64,000 nucleotides of DNA. It comes from Allolobophora icterica. Its lineage: Eukaryota; Annelida; Clitellata; Crassiclitellata; Lumbricidae. The notes under the pieces were generated by a model that saw nothing but the letters and a program-made list of their open reading frames with translations, was not told where the DNA came from and did no database searches. The position numbers and the translations under genes are program-made. The stretch is from contig OY744606.1 of NCBI GenBank assembly GCA_963556255.1, forward strand, positions 79,837,141 through 79,901,140. Reading direction: 5' to 3'. Positions 43,978-54,300 of this stretch are shown here, piece after piece (the stretch's first letter is position 1; each line of letters starts with the position of its first letter).

Positions 43978-46900
43978 ATATATATTTGTTTATATATAAT
44001 GGGACATACAATTAGTTTGAGCTCTCCTTCGACACCTTTAAAACGGATATATATATATATATGAGTGTGTGTATATCTATTTATATCTAATGGGGATACA
44101 ATTGGTTTGAGCTCTCCTTCGACACCTTAAAAACGTTGTTAAACGGTACTATATAAATAAGGCACGCTTAGTGTTGAATGAATGTGTAAAATAAATGGAT
44201 CACTGAATACGATTGCCTTAGATTGAGTTCGCCTTAGACACCTTTAAATCATTGTCACCCGGTGCTATATAAGGATGGGACACAACAGTACTGGCTAATA
44301 AATTTCTGTCGCATGTGTTCTTTATTTCAGAAGGCATTGAATCGTCTATGAACTGTGGAACATTGTATACGATTGGTTAGAGTGTTTGCCTTGTTGCACG
44401 GAGAGTACGGGTTCGATTCTCCTCCCCTGAGACGATTACTGTGTAGGGACCTTGAGCAAGTCCTTCACTCACAGCTGCTCAGTGCCATCGATTGATGCTT
44501 TGTCATTAGATAGTGGCGCTTAATAAATGCTTAATAATTATAATAACAGGTAACTGTAATTGTGATGACACAGTTGTCAGTGGAAAGATCAGAAGGCAAA
44601 GGAGAGGAATTAGATTAGATTAGATTAGATTTGAACTGGGAAGTTCATCTTCAGTCCGTGTAGCACCATAATCCAGTTGCTTGTAGGACTAGTAATCTGT
44701 AATCTTGCATAGCATTGACATTACCCGTGTCCCCTTAAAGTGATTTACTCGTTTACGTTACGTTGTGTTATAGGCACCATCTCAGGTCTCTACGTAATGA
44801 TTTTCATCCTCGTCAAAGGAATTCTTTGGGGCTTCCACATGGATCGTGAACTTGGCATTCCAGGTATGTTATGAGATTACGTTGCAAGATTACTTTGCAA
44901 GATCATGTTAGAAGATTACATTACAAGATTACATTACAAGGTTACATTATAAGGTTACAATACTAATACTTGAAACTAGTGTAGTCTAGTCTGCTGTGTA
45001 TGTATTTATGTATATATTTTAGTATATATATTTTGGTATGTATGTATGCATGCAAGTATTATGATGTATGTGTGTTTGTATGTATTGTATTGTGTCTATA
45101 TATTTATAAAGCTCCTCTCACAGTGCTTACCAATCAGAGGCACTCCCAGTGCCAAAGGCCCAGTGAATGTCTGTGTATGTATGGATGTATGGCTACGTCC
45201 TTGCCAATGGCTGCTTTAGGGCTACTTAAAGGACTGACGAGACGGGAAATCATTAAGGGGCTGATGTTGCACTTCTATTTATACGATGAATGAAACACTT
45301 AAAAGAGGTGTTTAGGGCCTAACATTCTTCTATTTATATGATCAACGCATATTGAAGCTCAACGAGGTTTAACGGCAGTTCCCTTACGTAGATAGCATAG
45401 GAAAATGGCGTTGAATACAGTTCCCGTACACCAGGTCTTCTTCTCGCAAGTCAAACTCAACTCTAGAAGATTGACAGGTCTTTCTACTTTAGCGTGAAGT
45501 TACCAGTGTCAAAGATTCGTCGATTAACTTGTAGAATGGGATATTGTAATGGTAACACTCATGGTCAGGAGAGCAGCAGTACGCTGTTCGATTCCCGCAC
45601 CCCCGGGCGGGCGCCTTGCATGGCTGCCATAACGCGTGTTTAGTTAAGATATTGATAATTGTACTGTCATGTCTCAATGTAATCTTACTGCGTTTGTCGG
45701 TTTGAATTAATAAAGAAAAGATTATTTCCGAGTGGTGGTACCAGTCTGAAACCTGGATAAAGGAGGAGGGCAACGCTAACTACATACGGTACAAGACAGG
45801 CTTTAAATAGCGTCCTTAAACAGAAACTATAGCCCCAATCGCCAGTAATTACGCCGTTGAATGTTAGGCAACGTCAACGCGAAAGCCATTGGCAGACATA
45901 AGATGTTGCCATTGGCAGACATAAGATGTTGCCAACCAAAGGAAGCTATCAGACAATAGTGAGATTACACACCTTTTAAACGGTTGCGACGGACATAATA
46001 TATCATGTGGCAATCGAAAACGGTTTCAATACATTCAGGTGTCGATTGAACTCAAGCTGTTTTCTTAACGACGTCAATGACCTTTACTATGCTCTACGAA
46101 CGGTGGAAACTGTTAAAATTGATTCCACACCTCTTTTAAGTATGATTTTCGGCGTATAAGTGTAAGTTGCCGAATAGGTTTATTACTCTGTGACATCTTT
46201 GGAGCTAGTAGTTGTTATTGCTGTATCATGCCATGTGAACAGTGAGAACTGTTCAAACCAGGTTCAAACTAATTTCTGTCAACGACCTTTGATGCCAGAA
46301 GATGTCGTTAAACTCTAGATCCATCCATCCATTTAATTTTCAGCAACAATTTATTATTATTGAGGAACGAACTCGTGAAGCTGAGCGACTCTGGCTGTTG
46401 AAACTACTACAACTTGTGTTTTAAATGGTTGGATATTTTGAAGCGCCTTTTCGTTTGATGTTGACGTGGATACTCTTTGGTTTTGTTTGTTCCAGAGGCC
46501 CTGCCGACGTTTCCAGCCCTGACTGGTATCCTGGCCCTCGCATACTTCATACACAACAGCATTGTATCGATTATGCGAAACCAGCGCAACCCAGAAAACA
46601 ACGTATGCACGACTCCGTTTGGTTCGCTTGACCCGGTCGTGAAATTTATATAGCCCTGTAACACAATGTCACTGATCTGTCTCTTTGTTGGTCTGTGTTT
46701 GTCTGTTTCTGTATCTCTGTCTCTGTCTGTCTCTGTATGTTTGTAGCTGTGTCTGTCTGTCTCTGTCTGTTTCTCTGTCTCTGTTTGTCTGTCTCTGTAT
46801 GTCTATCTCTGTCTGTCTGTCTCTGTCTTTCTATCTGTTTGCCTGTCTCTGTATTTCTGTCTCTGTCTGTCTTTGTCAGCCTGTCTCTGTATGTCTGTCT

Positions 46901-49423
46901 CTATCTTTCTGTTTCTGTCTGTCTATCTCTATTTGTCTGTTTGTCTCTGTCATTGTTTAGACTGTCTCTGTGTCTTTCTGTCTGCACCCTCCTCCTTCCA
47001 TGCCAGTTTGGCCTCAGCTGTCCTCTGAGCTGTACAATTGTAATCGTAAACTCGAGGCTTTCACAGGGATTTACATGCATTTACCTGCAGTTTCTGTGAT
47101 TACATTGCAGTTACATTACAGCAAGACTATTGTTGCATTACACTGACACTACATTTACATTACAATTACAATAAACTTACACTTGCATTTACATTTACAT
47201 GTGATGTTGTTCTGTGGTTGTCATGTTGTCTAGGGCCGAGACCTGAGCATCGCCTACATCCTCCTGACCTTCACTTATGTCTTTGTTGGTTCTTTCTTCT
47301 ACATCTGACTACCACTTCCGAAATCCTGCATAGAAGATGTGAGTACGATTTCTGTTTATGTACATATATCTGTGAACACTTGGTTTATTTTTTAGCCTGA
47401 TATATGTAAAGTTTGTTCCTGAGGGGTGGGACTGCTATGGCTATGGAGGGATTCGCAAATTTTAGTGATGAGGTGATGGAAGAGCGGAGAAGTGTTATGG
47501 CGGAAGAGGAGCGGGTTGGGCGAAGTGGTTGAACCGTGAACAGCTGACGGAGATGGGAGGGCTGGGAGGATTGAAGTGTATTGTATGTGAGTGATATGAC
47601 TTTATATTCCCAACACACAGCAGTCCCTCTCCGATGGGATCATTTCTTTCTCAGGTGAAGAAATTATAAGAATGGTAACAGTTGTAAAATGTCTGACATT
47701 GGCTTTCAGAATCTGTTGAACAATTTTGTGAGTTCGGACGTGATGGCGTTCATCGCTCGGATATTTCTCTTCTTCCAAATAGTGACCGTCTTTCCACTGC
47801 TGATGTTCATACTTCGCATTCAGATTCTCAACGTCATCTTTGGCTCCATCTATCCAGGGTCAGTTACGCTCTTACGATGCGTCATTGATGACGCTTAGTT
47901 GGTTACGTGTAATCACTTGCAAGTAATCGTTTACGTATTATTGTTTACATGTAGTAGTTTATGCGTAATTGTTTTCATGTAATTGTTTTTTGGAATGATT
48001 TACTTGTAATTGTTTACTTGTAATTGTTTACTTGTAATTGTTTGCTTATAATTGTTTACATATTACTATTATGCAGCTATGCAGTAGACATGCTATTGTT
48101 GAAACTTGCGATTAAATATTTTTATTTACTTGTACAATAATCAAATGACGGATTCACATGTAAGCAAATCAGTCATGGATTGATTGATTGATTGATTGAA
48201 GGATTGATTGACTGTTTGTCAGGCTGAAGCATGTGCTTGGTCTGAACGCCATCGTCATCATCATCTGTCTCATATTTGCCACACAGATGCCAAAAATCGG
48301 AACAATAATAAGGTCAGATTTCTTTATTATGATCTCACTGTGTCTCTCTCTGTCTTGCTCTGTCTCACTGTCTCTGTCTGTCTCTCTTTTCTCTCCCTCT
48401 CTCTGTTTCAATCGCTCTGTCTCATTGTCTTTGTCTCTCTCTGTCTCTCTCTCTCTGCCTCTGTCTGTCTGTATGTCTGTCACTGTCTCCCTTTCTTCAT
48501 GTTTCTCTGTCTCTCTGTCTATGTATCATTCTGCCTCTCTATATGTGTCTCTCACTCTGTCTTATTGTCTTTTTTCTCTCTCTCTCTGTGTCTCTTTTCT
48601 CTCTCCCTCTCTCTCTGTGTTTCTCTCACTCTGTGTTGCTGTCTTTGTCTTTCTCTCTCTTGTCTTCTGTGTCACATGATGATCAAATTTTTCCAGTTTA
48701 AAACTGCTTTGCACTGAGTTCGCATAATTTTTCAAATATCCAATTTGCAGTGCTTGCTCAGTTTCACCGTTTTCCATTTACATTAGATTTATGTTTAAAG
48801 AAATTTTACCAGGCTATATCTATGTTAGGTATAGTATTTTATATCTACGAAAGTTTTAAGTGTAGAAAGGGAGGGGGATAGAGTAGTGGTAACACTCATG
48901 GCCAGGAGAGCATAAGGTATGCGGATCGACTCCCGTAACCCCCCTCTTGGGCGGCGCCTTGCATGGCGGCCAAACCGCGTGTTAATTAAGATCTTGATTG
49001 TACTTTCATGTTTCAATGTAATCTTACTGCGTCTGTCGGTTTGAAATAATAAAGAAAAAGATTATTATTATTATTATTATTAAATTGTTTAATTGATTTA
49101 TGTTGCCATGTTTTGACATAATGCATAATAGAGCTAATGGACTTTTATTCTACTTGTATTTATGCAACGATTTTAAACCTTAAAAAAGGTGTGTAAGGGA
49201 CTGCTCGTCTTCCTGTATATTTACACGTTGGATTAACGTTTTCAGGTTTTCTGGTGCCTTGTGTGGCTTCGTCTATGTCTTCACGTTGCCCTGTCTAGTC
49301 TATCTTCTGGCGCTCCGTCAAAAGTCCTCTCTAACATGGCCAGTTATCCTAGTTCACTCAATCATCATTATACTCGGTTTACTGAACTTTGTCGCACAGT
49401 TTCTCATCTTCGGAGAGGTGTAA
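35479..49423 (+). CDS. SLC38A9: SLC38A9, lysosomal arginine sensor/transporter, 15 coding exons, one in-frame TGA
   Basis: SLC38A9 sits in the lysosome membrane, exports amino acids under arginine control and binds Ragulator-Rag GTPases to activate mTORC1. Fifteen exons join in phase into 580 codons (human 561). Visible: a cytosolic N-terminus with the Ragulator-binding YYQRL and the prolines of [11 protein letters not shown]1 with NTMMGTSIL, the arginine-contact segment; a luminal loop in exons 8-9 with several N-glycosylation sequons (NST, NNS, NSS); TM4-TM11 through the C-terminal LNFVAQFLI. The start codon in exon 1 is supported by an open frame, a GTACGT donor and a matching phase, not by conservation. 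Exon 12 contains TGA at codon 432, immediately after TM7. The rest is intact. Confidence 0.95.
36375..36476 (+). mobile_element. LINE 3' tail
   Basis: CCCTTGAAGTGGTGGCGCTT then TATAAATG and ATTACAATTGCAATTACC. Confidence 0.6.
36508..36570 (+). CDS. SLC38A9: SLC38A9 exon 2
   Basis: Acceptor TTTTTTCTCAG, donor CG|GTCAGT. Reads [20 protein letters not shown]. Joined by phase; part of the poorly conserved cytosolic tail. Confidence 0.75.
36572..37670. other. SLC38A9 intron 2, nothing recognised
   Basis: AT-rich, with TTATTATT tracts around 36,630-36,780 and AATTAGCTGAAG recurring three times. Confidence 0.5.
37676..37781 (+). CDS. SLC38A9: SLC38A9 exon 3, Ragulator-binding segment
   Basis: Acceptor CATTACAG, donor TTC|GTGAGT. 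Reads [19 protein letters not shown] then [15 protein letters not shown] matches human HYYSRL, whose Tyr and Leu are needed for Ragulator binding. Confidence 0.92.
37800..38060. repeat. degenerate GGTATGGTA repeat
   Basis: TATGGTATGGT/AGTATGG motifs recur through SLC38A9 intron 3. Confidence 0.75.
38213..38301 (+). CDS. SLC38A9: SLC38A9 exon 4
   Basis: Acceptor TTTTTTGCAG, donor AT|GTACGT. Reads [19 protein letters not shown] and ends KQSSLVTI across the junction; human has APDHVVPAPEECYVYSPL and NTSLVTI. Confidence 0.95.
38640..40355 (-). repeat. SINE-A split by a LINE insertion
   Basis: Head at 40,245-40,355 (GACAGTCCAGCACACTAACC, inverted) and body at 38,640-38,738 (GTGGCCAGTCCTCTTCCTTG) belong to one SINE-A, separated by the RTE insertion. 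The pieces overlap in the 11-bp duplication. Confidence 0.88.
38739..40244 (-). mobile_element. RTE-type LINE, internally deleted and frameshifted
   Basis: Two open pieces: 5' part reads [20 protein letters not shown] then jumps to [20 protein letters not shown] and [18 protein letters not shown]; the 3' part has [17 protein letters not shown], the catalytic FADDIALL, and the C-terminal [20 protein letters not shown]. The endonuclease domain is missing and the reverse transcriptase is broken by a frame change near 39,700. Ends in an AAGTAAG tail. Inserted in SLC38A9 intron 4, antisense to the gene. I infer the RTE clade from the C-terminal motif. Confidence 0.92.
40560..40623 (+). CDS. SLC38A9: SLC38A9 exon 5, TM1 and arginine site
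   Basis: Acceptor TTCTTGTAG, donor AAA|GTAGGA. Reads [20 protein letters not shown], nearly identical to human [20 protein letters not shown]. The internal TTTTCAG eight bases on would break frame. Confidence 0.95.
41160..41244. repeat. (ATT)n microsatellite
   Basis: About 28 units, 50 bases upstream of SLC38A9 exon 6. Confidence 0.97.
41297..41390 (+). CDS. SLC38A9: SLC38A9 exon 6, TM2
   Basis: Acceptor GCTTTCAG, donor C|GTGAGT. Reads [20 protein letters not shown] then [11 protein letters not shown]; human has AGFTTGMC and YRVVKSR. Confidence 0.95.
41590..41775 (-). repeat. SINE-B, reverse
   Basis: TGCATTTATTAAACACCACT, GAAGGACTTGTTCAAGGTCC, GGATCGAACCCGTTCTC. Confidence 0.8.
42039..42209 (+). 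CDS. SLC38A9: SLC38A9 exon 7, TM3
   Basis: Acceptor TTCCGGCAG, donor C|GTAAGT. Contains [17 protein letters not shown] and [19 protein letters not shown], matching human YPDVCRHYFGSFG and LIGAMIVYWVLMSNFLFN. Confidence 0.97.
42484..42556. repeat. (GATT)n microsatellite
   Basis: Imperfect GATTGATTGACT units in intron 7. Confidence 0.85.
42659..42721 (+). CDS. SLC38A9: SLC38A9 exon 8, luminal loop
   Basis: Acceptor TTTTTCTCAG, donor G|GTTAAG. Reads [19 protein letters not shown] with two N-glycosylation sequons, as in the glycosylated luminal loop of the family. Confidence 0.85.
42800..43180. repeat. degenerate AATTTACTGG repeat
   Basis: TTAATTTACTGGTTTA/TAATTTACTGGATTA motifs recur about 18 times with drift in intron 8. 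Confidence 0.85.
43263..43496 (+). CDS. SLC38A9: SLC38A9 exon 9, luminal loop and TM4
   Basis: Acceptor TCCATTTCAG, donor G|GTTGGA. Starts [14 protein letters not shown], ends [20 protein letters not shown]; human has VICPSAGSG and LLLPLLNFKSPSFFSKFN. Confidence 0.96.
43540..43715 (-). repeat. SINE-B, reverse
   Basis: ACAACTGTATTTTGATATTG, CGACCATACGACAGAACATC, GATTCGAACCTGGAACCC. Confidence 0.78.
43888..43985. repeat. (AT)n then (GT)n microsatellite
   Basis: About 35 AT units followed by ten GT units in intron 9; 43,985-44,170 repeats the flanking AGCTCTCCTTCGACACC motif. Confidence 0.97.
44365..44545 (+). repeat. SINE-B
   Basis: GATTGGTTAGAGTGTTTGCC, GGGTTCGATTCTCC, GACCTTGAGCAAGTCCTTCA and the TTAGATAGTGGCGCTTAATA tail. 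Confidence 0.87.
44774..44863 (+). CDS. SLC38A9: SLC38A9 exon 10, TM5
   Basis: Acceptor TTATAG, donor G|GTATGT. Reads [20 protein letters not shown] then [10 protein letters not shown], matching human [20 protein letters not shown]. Confidence 0.93.
44865..46490. other. SLC38A9 intron 10, mostly unassigned
   Basis: Contains ATTACATTACAAG repeats (44,875-44,960), a SINE-C, and otherwise unrecognised sequence; no exon seen. Confidence 0.5.
45540..45725 (+). repeat. SINE-C, tRNA-derived
   Basis: TAATGGTAACACTCATGGTC, GTTCGATTCCCGC (B-box), GGCGCCTTGCATGGC, and GTCGGTTTGAATTAATAAAG end. Confidence 0.85.
46496..46602 (+). CDS. SLC38A9: SLC38A9 exon 11, TM6
   Basis: Acceptor TTTGTTCCAG, donor AAC|GTATGC. 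Reads [20 protein letters not shown], matching human [20 protein letters not shown]; ends NQRNPENN. Confidence 0.96.
46680..46985. repeat. (CTGTCT)n-rich tract
   Basis: Imperfect TCTGTCTCTGTATG units in intron 11; the Cys/Leu/Ser-rich open frames are artefacts. Confidence 0.9.
47234..47338 (+). CDS. SLC38A9: SLC38A9 exon 12, TM7, contains in-frame TGA
   Basis: Acceptor TTGTCTAG, donor GAT|GTGAGT, phase 0 on both sides. Codons 1-24 read [19 protein letters not shown] then SFFYI (TM7); codon 25 is TGA (47,306-47,308); codons 26-35 read [10 protein letters not shown], aligning with human PPLSKDCIEQ. Frame and homology continue on both sides of the stop, so this is a substitution-type stop, not a frameshift or a misread exon end. 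Confidence 0.95.
47710..47858 (+). CDS. SLC38A9: SLC38A9 exon 13, TM8
   Basis: Acceptor GGCTTTCAG, donor GG|GTCAGT. Reads [20 protein letters not shown] then [11 protein letters not shown], matching human [20 protein letters not shown]. Confidence 0.97.
48223..48312 (+). CDS. SLC38A9: SLC38A9 exon 14, TM9
   Basis: Acceptor GTTTGTCAG, donor AG|GTCAGA. Reads [20 protein letters not shown] and QMPKIGTII; human has FHVLILNLIIVGAGVIMA and YPNIGGIIR. Confidence 0.95.
48335..48672. repeat. (CT)n/(CTGTCT)n tract
   Basis: Pyrimidine-rich tract right after exon 14's donor. Confidence 0.9.
48870..49082 (+). repeat. SINE-C, second copy
   Basis: GAGTAGTGGTAACACTCATG, GGCGCCTTGCATGGCGGC, CTGTCGGTTTGAAATAATAA and an (ATT)n end. 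Confidence 0.87.
49246..49423 (+). CDS. SLC38A9: SLC38A9 terminal exon 15, TM10-TM11
   Basis: Acceptor CGTTTTCAG. Reads [20 protein letters not shown] and [20 protein letters not shown], ends FLIFGEV before TAA; human has [20 protein letters not shown] and [20 protein letters not shown]. Confidence 0.97.
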
Positions 49424-49942
49424 CATGGAAGAAAAATGCTAGAAAATACTGAAAGATTCTGATAAAGAGAAAACTACATCAAAACTACTAAAGGATCCTG
49501 AGAAATACTGAAGAGAAACCACTTTTTTGTTATGATCGCGTTTTCTACCGGTGTTTTGAAGATGCCTATGTGGACTGAAGACATTCCTTCCATCTGATTA
49601 TAAGGGACAGTAGATTATTTGAGTTGTCTTTTTTCTTTTTTTGATAATTTTTCTGTTATGATTGTGTTTTTTTGAAGCTGATGGGATCGAGATTACAAAA
49701 GAATGTTGAATCACATGAGATATGGTTTATCTTGAAAGTCATTTTACTCAGTCATTTTACTCTTGGTTCTCCATGATTTTATGAACATTGTAATATTTAC
49801 GAACATTGTAATACGTTAGAATGTAGATAAAGAATGTTGCACCATGTTTTTGTGATTTTGTAACGTGTTAATGAACTTGTCACACTACAGAAACGTTGTA
49901 GTTAACAGTTCTAAACGTTTAAAACATGTTGACAGTGTTGTC

Positions 49943-49948
49943 AATAAA
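49943..49948 (+). other. SLC38A9 polyadenylation signal
   Basis: AATAAA 520 bases after the stop codon, followed by a T-rich stretch. The intervening 49,424-49,942 is AT-rich with no repeat recognised and is the likely 3' UTR. Confidence 0.6.
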
Positions 49949-50284
49949 CGAGTTCCATTGTATAGCTCCATTGTAAAAGCAACACTCGAGTTGATTCTCG
50001 GACGGTAATATACTGTGTAGTTTTGTAAAATATTTTTGTCATAAGCAACATTTAAACTGTTACTATTTTCTGGTGTTTACTTTATGAGCATAGTTACATT
50101 AAGCATACATTATCATACAGTTTTCTGAGTGCACACTGAACTCTTATGTGAGTATATATTCTTTAATGGCCAATTTCATTTTATATTAACTTTGGAAGTG
50201 TCTCTCATCTCATATTCAGTTACATGGAAGAATTTGTGGAAAATTCCATTTGTATTATCTGTTCCTAGTTCAAACGTTTGACTG

Positions 50285-50545
50285 TTAGAATGTCGATGGT
50301 ATGAAGCGTTAGCGACTTCATTTTCTTAGCCTTGTCATATAAGGGTGGGTGGCCAGTCCTCTCCCTTGCCATTTCATCGACCCACCGAGAGTGTATGTTC
50401 AGTATACACGTTATAGCCCAGTTGGCTAGGGGCACAGGTGGGGCAGAAATCTTGAACCAAATTTCTGTCCTGGTGGGGATTTGAACCCCCGACCTCTCGA
50501 TTGACAGTCCAGCATGCTAACCACTACCCTAGTGAATGCCCCCAT
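50285..50545 (-). repeat. SINE-A, full length, reverse
   Basis: GAAGCGTTAGCGACTTCATT, AGTTGGCTAGGGGCACAGG, GGGGATTTGAACCCCCGACC and GTCCAGCATGCTAACCACTA. Confidence 0.9.
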
Positions 50546-50744
50546 AAGCTGGGAAGTAAATGTTTGTATGCATGATTTTATGTGCATTTGTGCATTTGTT
50601 TGTATATAGGTTTGGATTAGTATGTTTGTATGCATGTTTGTATCTACCTTTGCATGTATTTTGGTATACTTGCACGTTTCTATTTATGCTTCCTTGTACG
50701 TTTGTGTGTACGTTTGTATGTATGTCTGATTGTATGCCTGCGAG

Positions 50745-50880
50745 TAGGTTTAATACACTGGTCTTCTGTTTCACGTCAGTTGTAAGGCGATCGTTGCGCT
50801 CTGCTACCTGTGGAGATATGCAGGCTCCGCTATTCCGCACTCACGCACGAGTCAAGTTCGAGTGTTAAGTTCAACGTCCG
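50745..50880 (+). mobile_element. LINE C-terminal scrap
   Basis: Reads RRSLRSATCGDMQAPLFRT, parallel to RRLCSAAHGDMQVLRCRT at 5,020. Confidence 0.65.
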
Positions 50881-51358
50881 AACAGTATAAATAAGAAATA
50901 AGTGTAGCTCCCATATGTGGAACTTAGGTGAGGTGCTCGTTTCCATCCCTTCACCCCTAGGAGTTGATATCGCAACTTGCAAGTAAAAAATATGTATTGG
51001 GGTATGTCATACCACACCTCACCACAATGGTTCCAGTGCCTCACCTCACTTCCAAAGGGTTAAATTGTTGGTTAGCTTTTGTTTAACGACACTGTCGACA
51101 CGACACGATGATAAATTAATTAGCGTCGCCTTTCTTTCTCCAGGCTTGGGACTTTTATTACCACAGTGTCAAAGAAATAATTTCATTCTATTGTTTAATT
51201 GTTCGTGGCATCTATGTATTTATACAATAAGGTAAAACTTTTAAAAGGTGTTTAAATAGAGCTTTGCATTTTCCTCATTGATTTCACCTAAAGCTCGTCT
51301 GATAATCTCCGAATGGCGGATGCAATGAATTACCGAGTTTGCAAATCATTAGATCTAA
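50880..51358. other. unassigned spacer before satellite
   Basis: AT-rich sequence; no gene or repeat recognised. Confidence 0.4.
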
Positions 51359-51359
51359 A

Positions 51360-54300
51360 AGTAATATTAACATAAATGCTCTAGTAATACTAACAGAAAT
51401 GCTCTAGTAGTATTAACAGAAATGCTCTAGTAATACTAACAGAAATGCTCTAGTAATATCAACAGAAATGCTCTAGTAATACTAACAGAAATGCTCTAGC
51501 AATATTAGCAGAAATGATCCAGTAATACTAGCAGAAATGCTCTAGTAATATTAACAGAAGTGCTCTAGTAATATTAACAGAAAAGCTCTTGTAGTATTAA
51601 CAGAAATGCTCTAGTAATATTAACAGAAATGCTCTAGTAATATTCACAGAAATGCTCTAGTAATACTAACAGAAATGCTCTAGTAATATTAACAGAAATG
51701 CTGTAGTAATATTAACAGAAATGCTCTAGTAATACTAACAGAAATGCTCTAGTAATATTAACAGAAATGCTCTAGTAATATTAACAGAAATGCTCTAGCA
51801 ATATTAACAGAAATGATCCAGTAATACTAGCAGAAATGCTCTAGTAATATTAACAGAAATGCTCTAGTAATACTAACAGAAATGCTCTAGTAATATTAAC
51901 AGAAATGCTCTAGTAATATTAACAGAAATGATCTAGTAATACTAACAGAAATGATCTAGTAATATTAACAGAAATGCTCTAGTAATACTAACAGAAATGT
52001 TCTAGCAATATTAACAGAAATGATCTAGTAATATTAACAGAAATTCTCTAGTAATACTAACAGAAATGCTCTAGTAACATTAACAGAAATGCTCTAGTAA
52101 TATTAACAGAAATGCTCTAGTAATATTAACAGAAATGCTCTAGTAATATTAACAGAAATGCTCTAGTAATACTAACAGAAATGCTCTAGTAATACTAACA
52201 GAAATGCTCTAGTAATACGAACAGAAATGCTGTAGTAATACTAACAGAAATGCTCTAGTAATATTAACAGAAATGCTCTAGTAATACGAACAGAAATGCT
52301 CTAGCAATATTAACAGAAATGATCTAGTAATACTAACAGAAATGCTCTAGTAATATTAACAGAAATGCTCTAGTAATACTAACAGAAATGCTCTAGCAAT
52401 ATTAACGGAAATGATCTAGTAATACTAACAGAAATGCTCTAGTAATATTAACAGAAATGCTCTAGTAATACGAACAGAAATGCTCTAGCAATATTAACAG
52501 AAATGCTCTAGTAATATTAACAGAAATGATCTAGTAATGCTCAAGTAATATTAACAGAAATGCTCTAGTAATATTAACAGAAATGCTCTAGTAATATTAA
52601 CAGAAATGCTCTAGTAATACTAACAGAAATTCTCTAGTAATACTAACAGAAATGCTCTAGTAGTATTAACAGAAATGCCCTAGTAATACTAACAGAAATG
52701 CTCTAGTAATATTAACAGAAATGCTCTAGTAATATTAACAGAAATTCTCTAGTAATACTAACAGAAATGCTCTAGTAATATTAACAGAAATGCTCTAGCA
52801 ATATTAACAGAAATGATCCAGTAATACTAGCAGAAATGCTCTAGTAATATTAACAGAAATGCTCTAGTAATACTAACAGAAATGCTCTAGTAATATTAAC
52901 AGAAATGATCTAGTAATACTAACAGAAATGATCTAGTAATATTAACAGAAATGCTCTAGTAATACTAACAGAAATGTTCTAGCAATATTAACAGAAATGA
53001 TCTAGTAATATTAACAGAAATTCTCTAGTAATACTAACAGAAATGCTCTAGTAACATTAACAGAAATGCTCTAGTAATATTAACAGAAATGCTCTAGTAA
53101 TATTAACAGAAATGCTCTAGTAATATTAACAGAAATGCTCTAGTAATACTAACAGAAATGCTCTAGTAATACTAACAGAAATGCTCTAGTAATATTAACA
53201 GAAATGCTGTAGTAATACTAACAGAAATGCTCTAGTAATATTAACAGAAATGCTCTAGTAATACGAACAGAAATGCTCTAGCAATATTAACAGAAATGAT
53301 CTAGTAATACTAACAGAAATGCTCTAGTAATATTAACAGAAATGCTCTAGTAATACTAACAGAAATGCTCTAGCAATATTAACGGAAATGATCTAGTAAT
53401 ACTAACAGAAATGCTCTAGTAATATTAACAGAAATGCTCTAGTAATACGAACAGAAATGCTCTAGCAATATTAACAGAAATGCTCTAGTAATATTAACAG
53501 AAATGATCTAGTAATGCTCAAGTAATATTAACAGAAATGCTCTAGTAATATTAACAGAAATGCTCTAGTAATATTAACAGAAATGCTCTAGTAATACTAA
53601 CAGAAATTCTCTAGTAATACTAACAGAAATGCTCTAGTAGTATTAACAGAAATGCCCTAGTAATACTAACAGAAATGCTCTAGTAATATTAACAGAAATG
53701 CTCTAGTAATATTAACAGAAATTCTCTAGTAATACTAACAGAAATGCTCTAGTAATATTAACAGAAATGCTCTAGTAATATTAACAGAAATGCTCTAGTA
53801 ATATTAACAGAAATGCTCTAGTAATACTAACAGAAATGCTCTAGTAATACTAACAGAAATGCTCTAGCAATATTAACAGAAATGCTCTAGTAATATTAAC
53901 AGAAATGCTCTAGTAATATTAACAGAAATGCTCTAGTAATACGAACAGAAATGCTCTAGCAATATTAACAGAAATGCTCTAGTAATATTAACAGAAATGA
54001 TCTAGTAATGCTCAAGTAATATTAACAGAAATGCTCTAGTAATATTAACAGAAATGCTCTAGTAATATTAACAGAAATGCTCTAGTAATACTAACAGAAA
54101 TTCTCTAGTAATACTAACATAAATGCTCTAGTAGTATTAACAGAAATGCCCTAGTAATACTAACAGAAATGCTCTAGTAATATTAACAGAAATACTCTAG
54201 TAATACTAACAGAAATGCTCTAGTAATATTAACAGAAATGCTCTAGTAATATTAACAGAAATGATCTAGTAATACTAACAGAAATGATCTAGTAATATTA

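Noticed and set aside
46685..47099. Cys/Ser/Leu-rich open frames of 91-134 codons
   Set aside because: They arise from the (CTGTCT)n tract; the same applies at 48,208-48,717 and 15,720-16,085 outside the MMS22L exon.
47306..47308. TGA as selenocysteine
   Set aside because: Orthologues do not have Cys at this position, SLC38A9 is not a known selenoprotein, and I saw no clear SECIS-like structure. A dedicated SECIS search of 49,424-50,280 would settle it.
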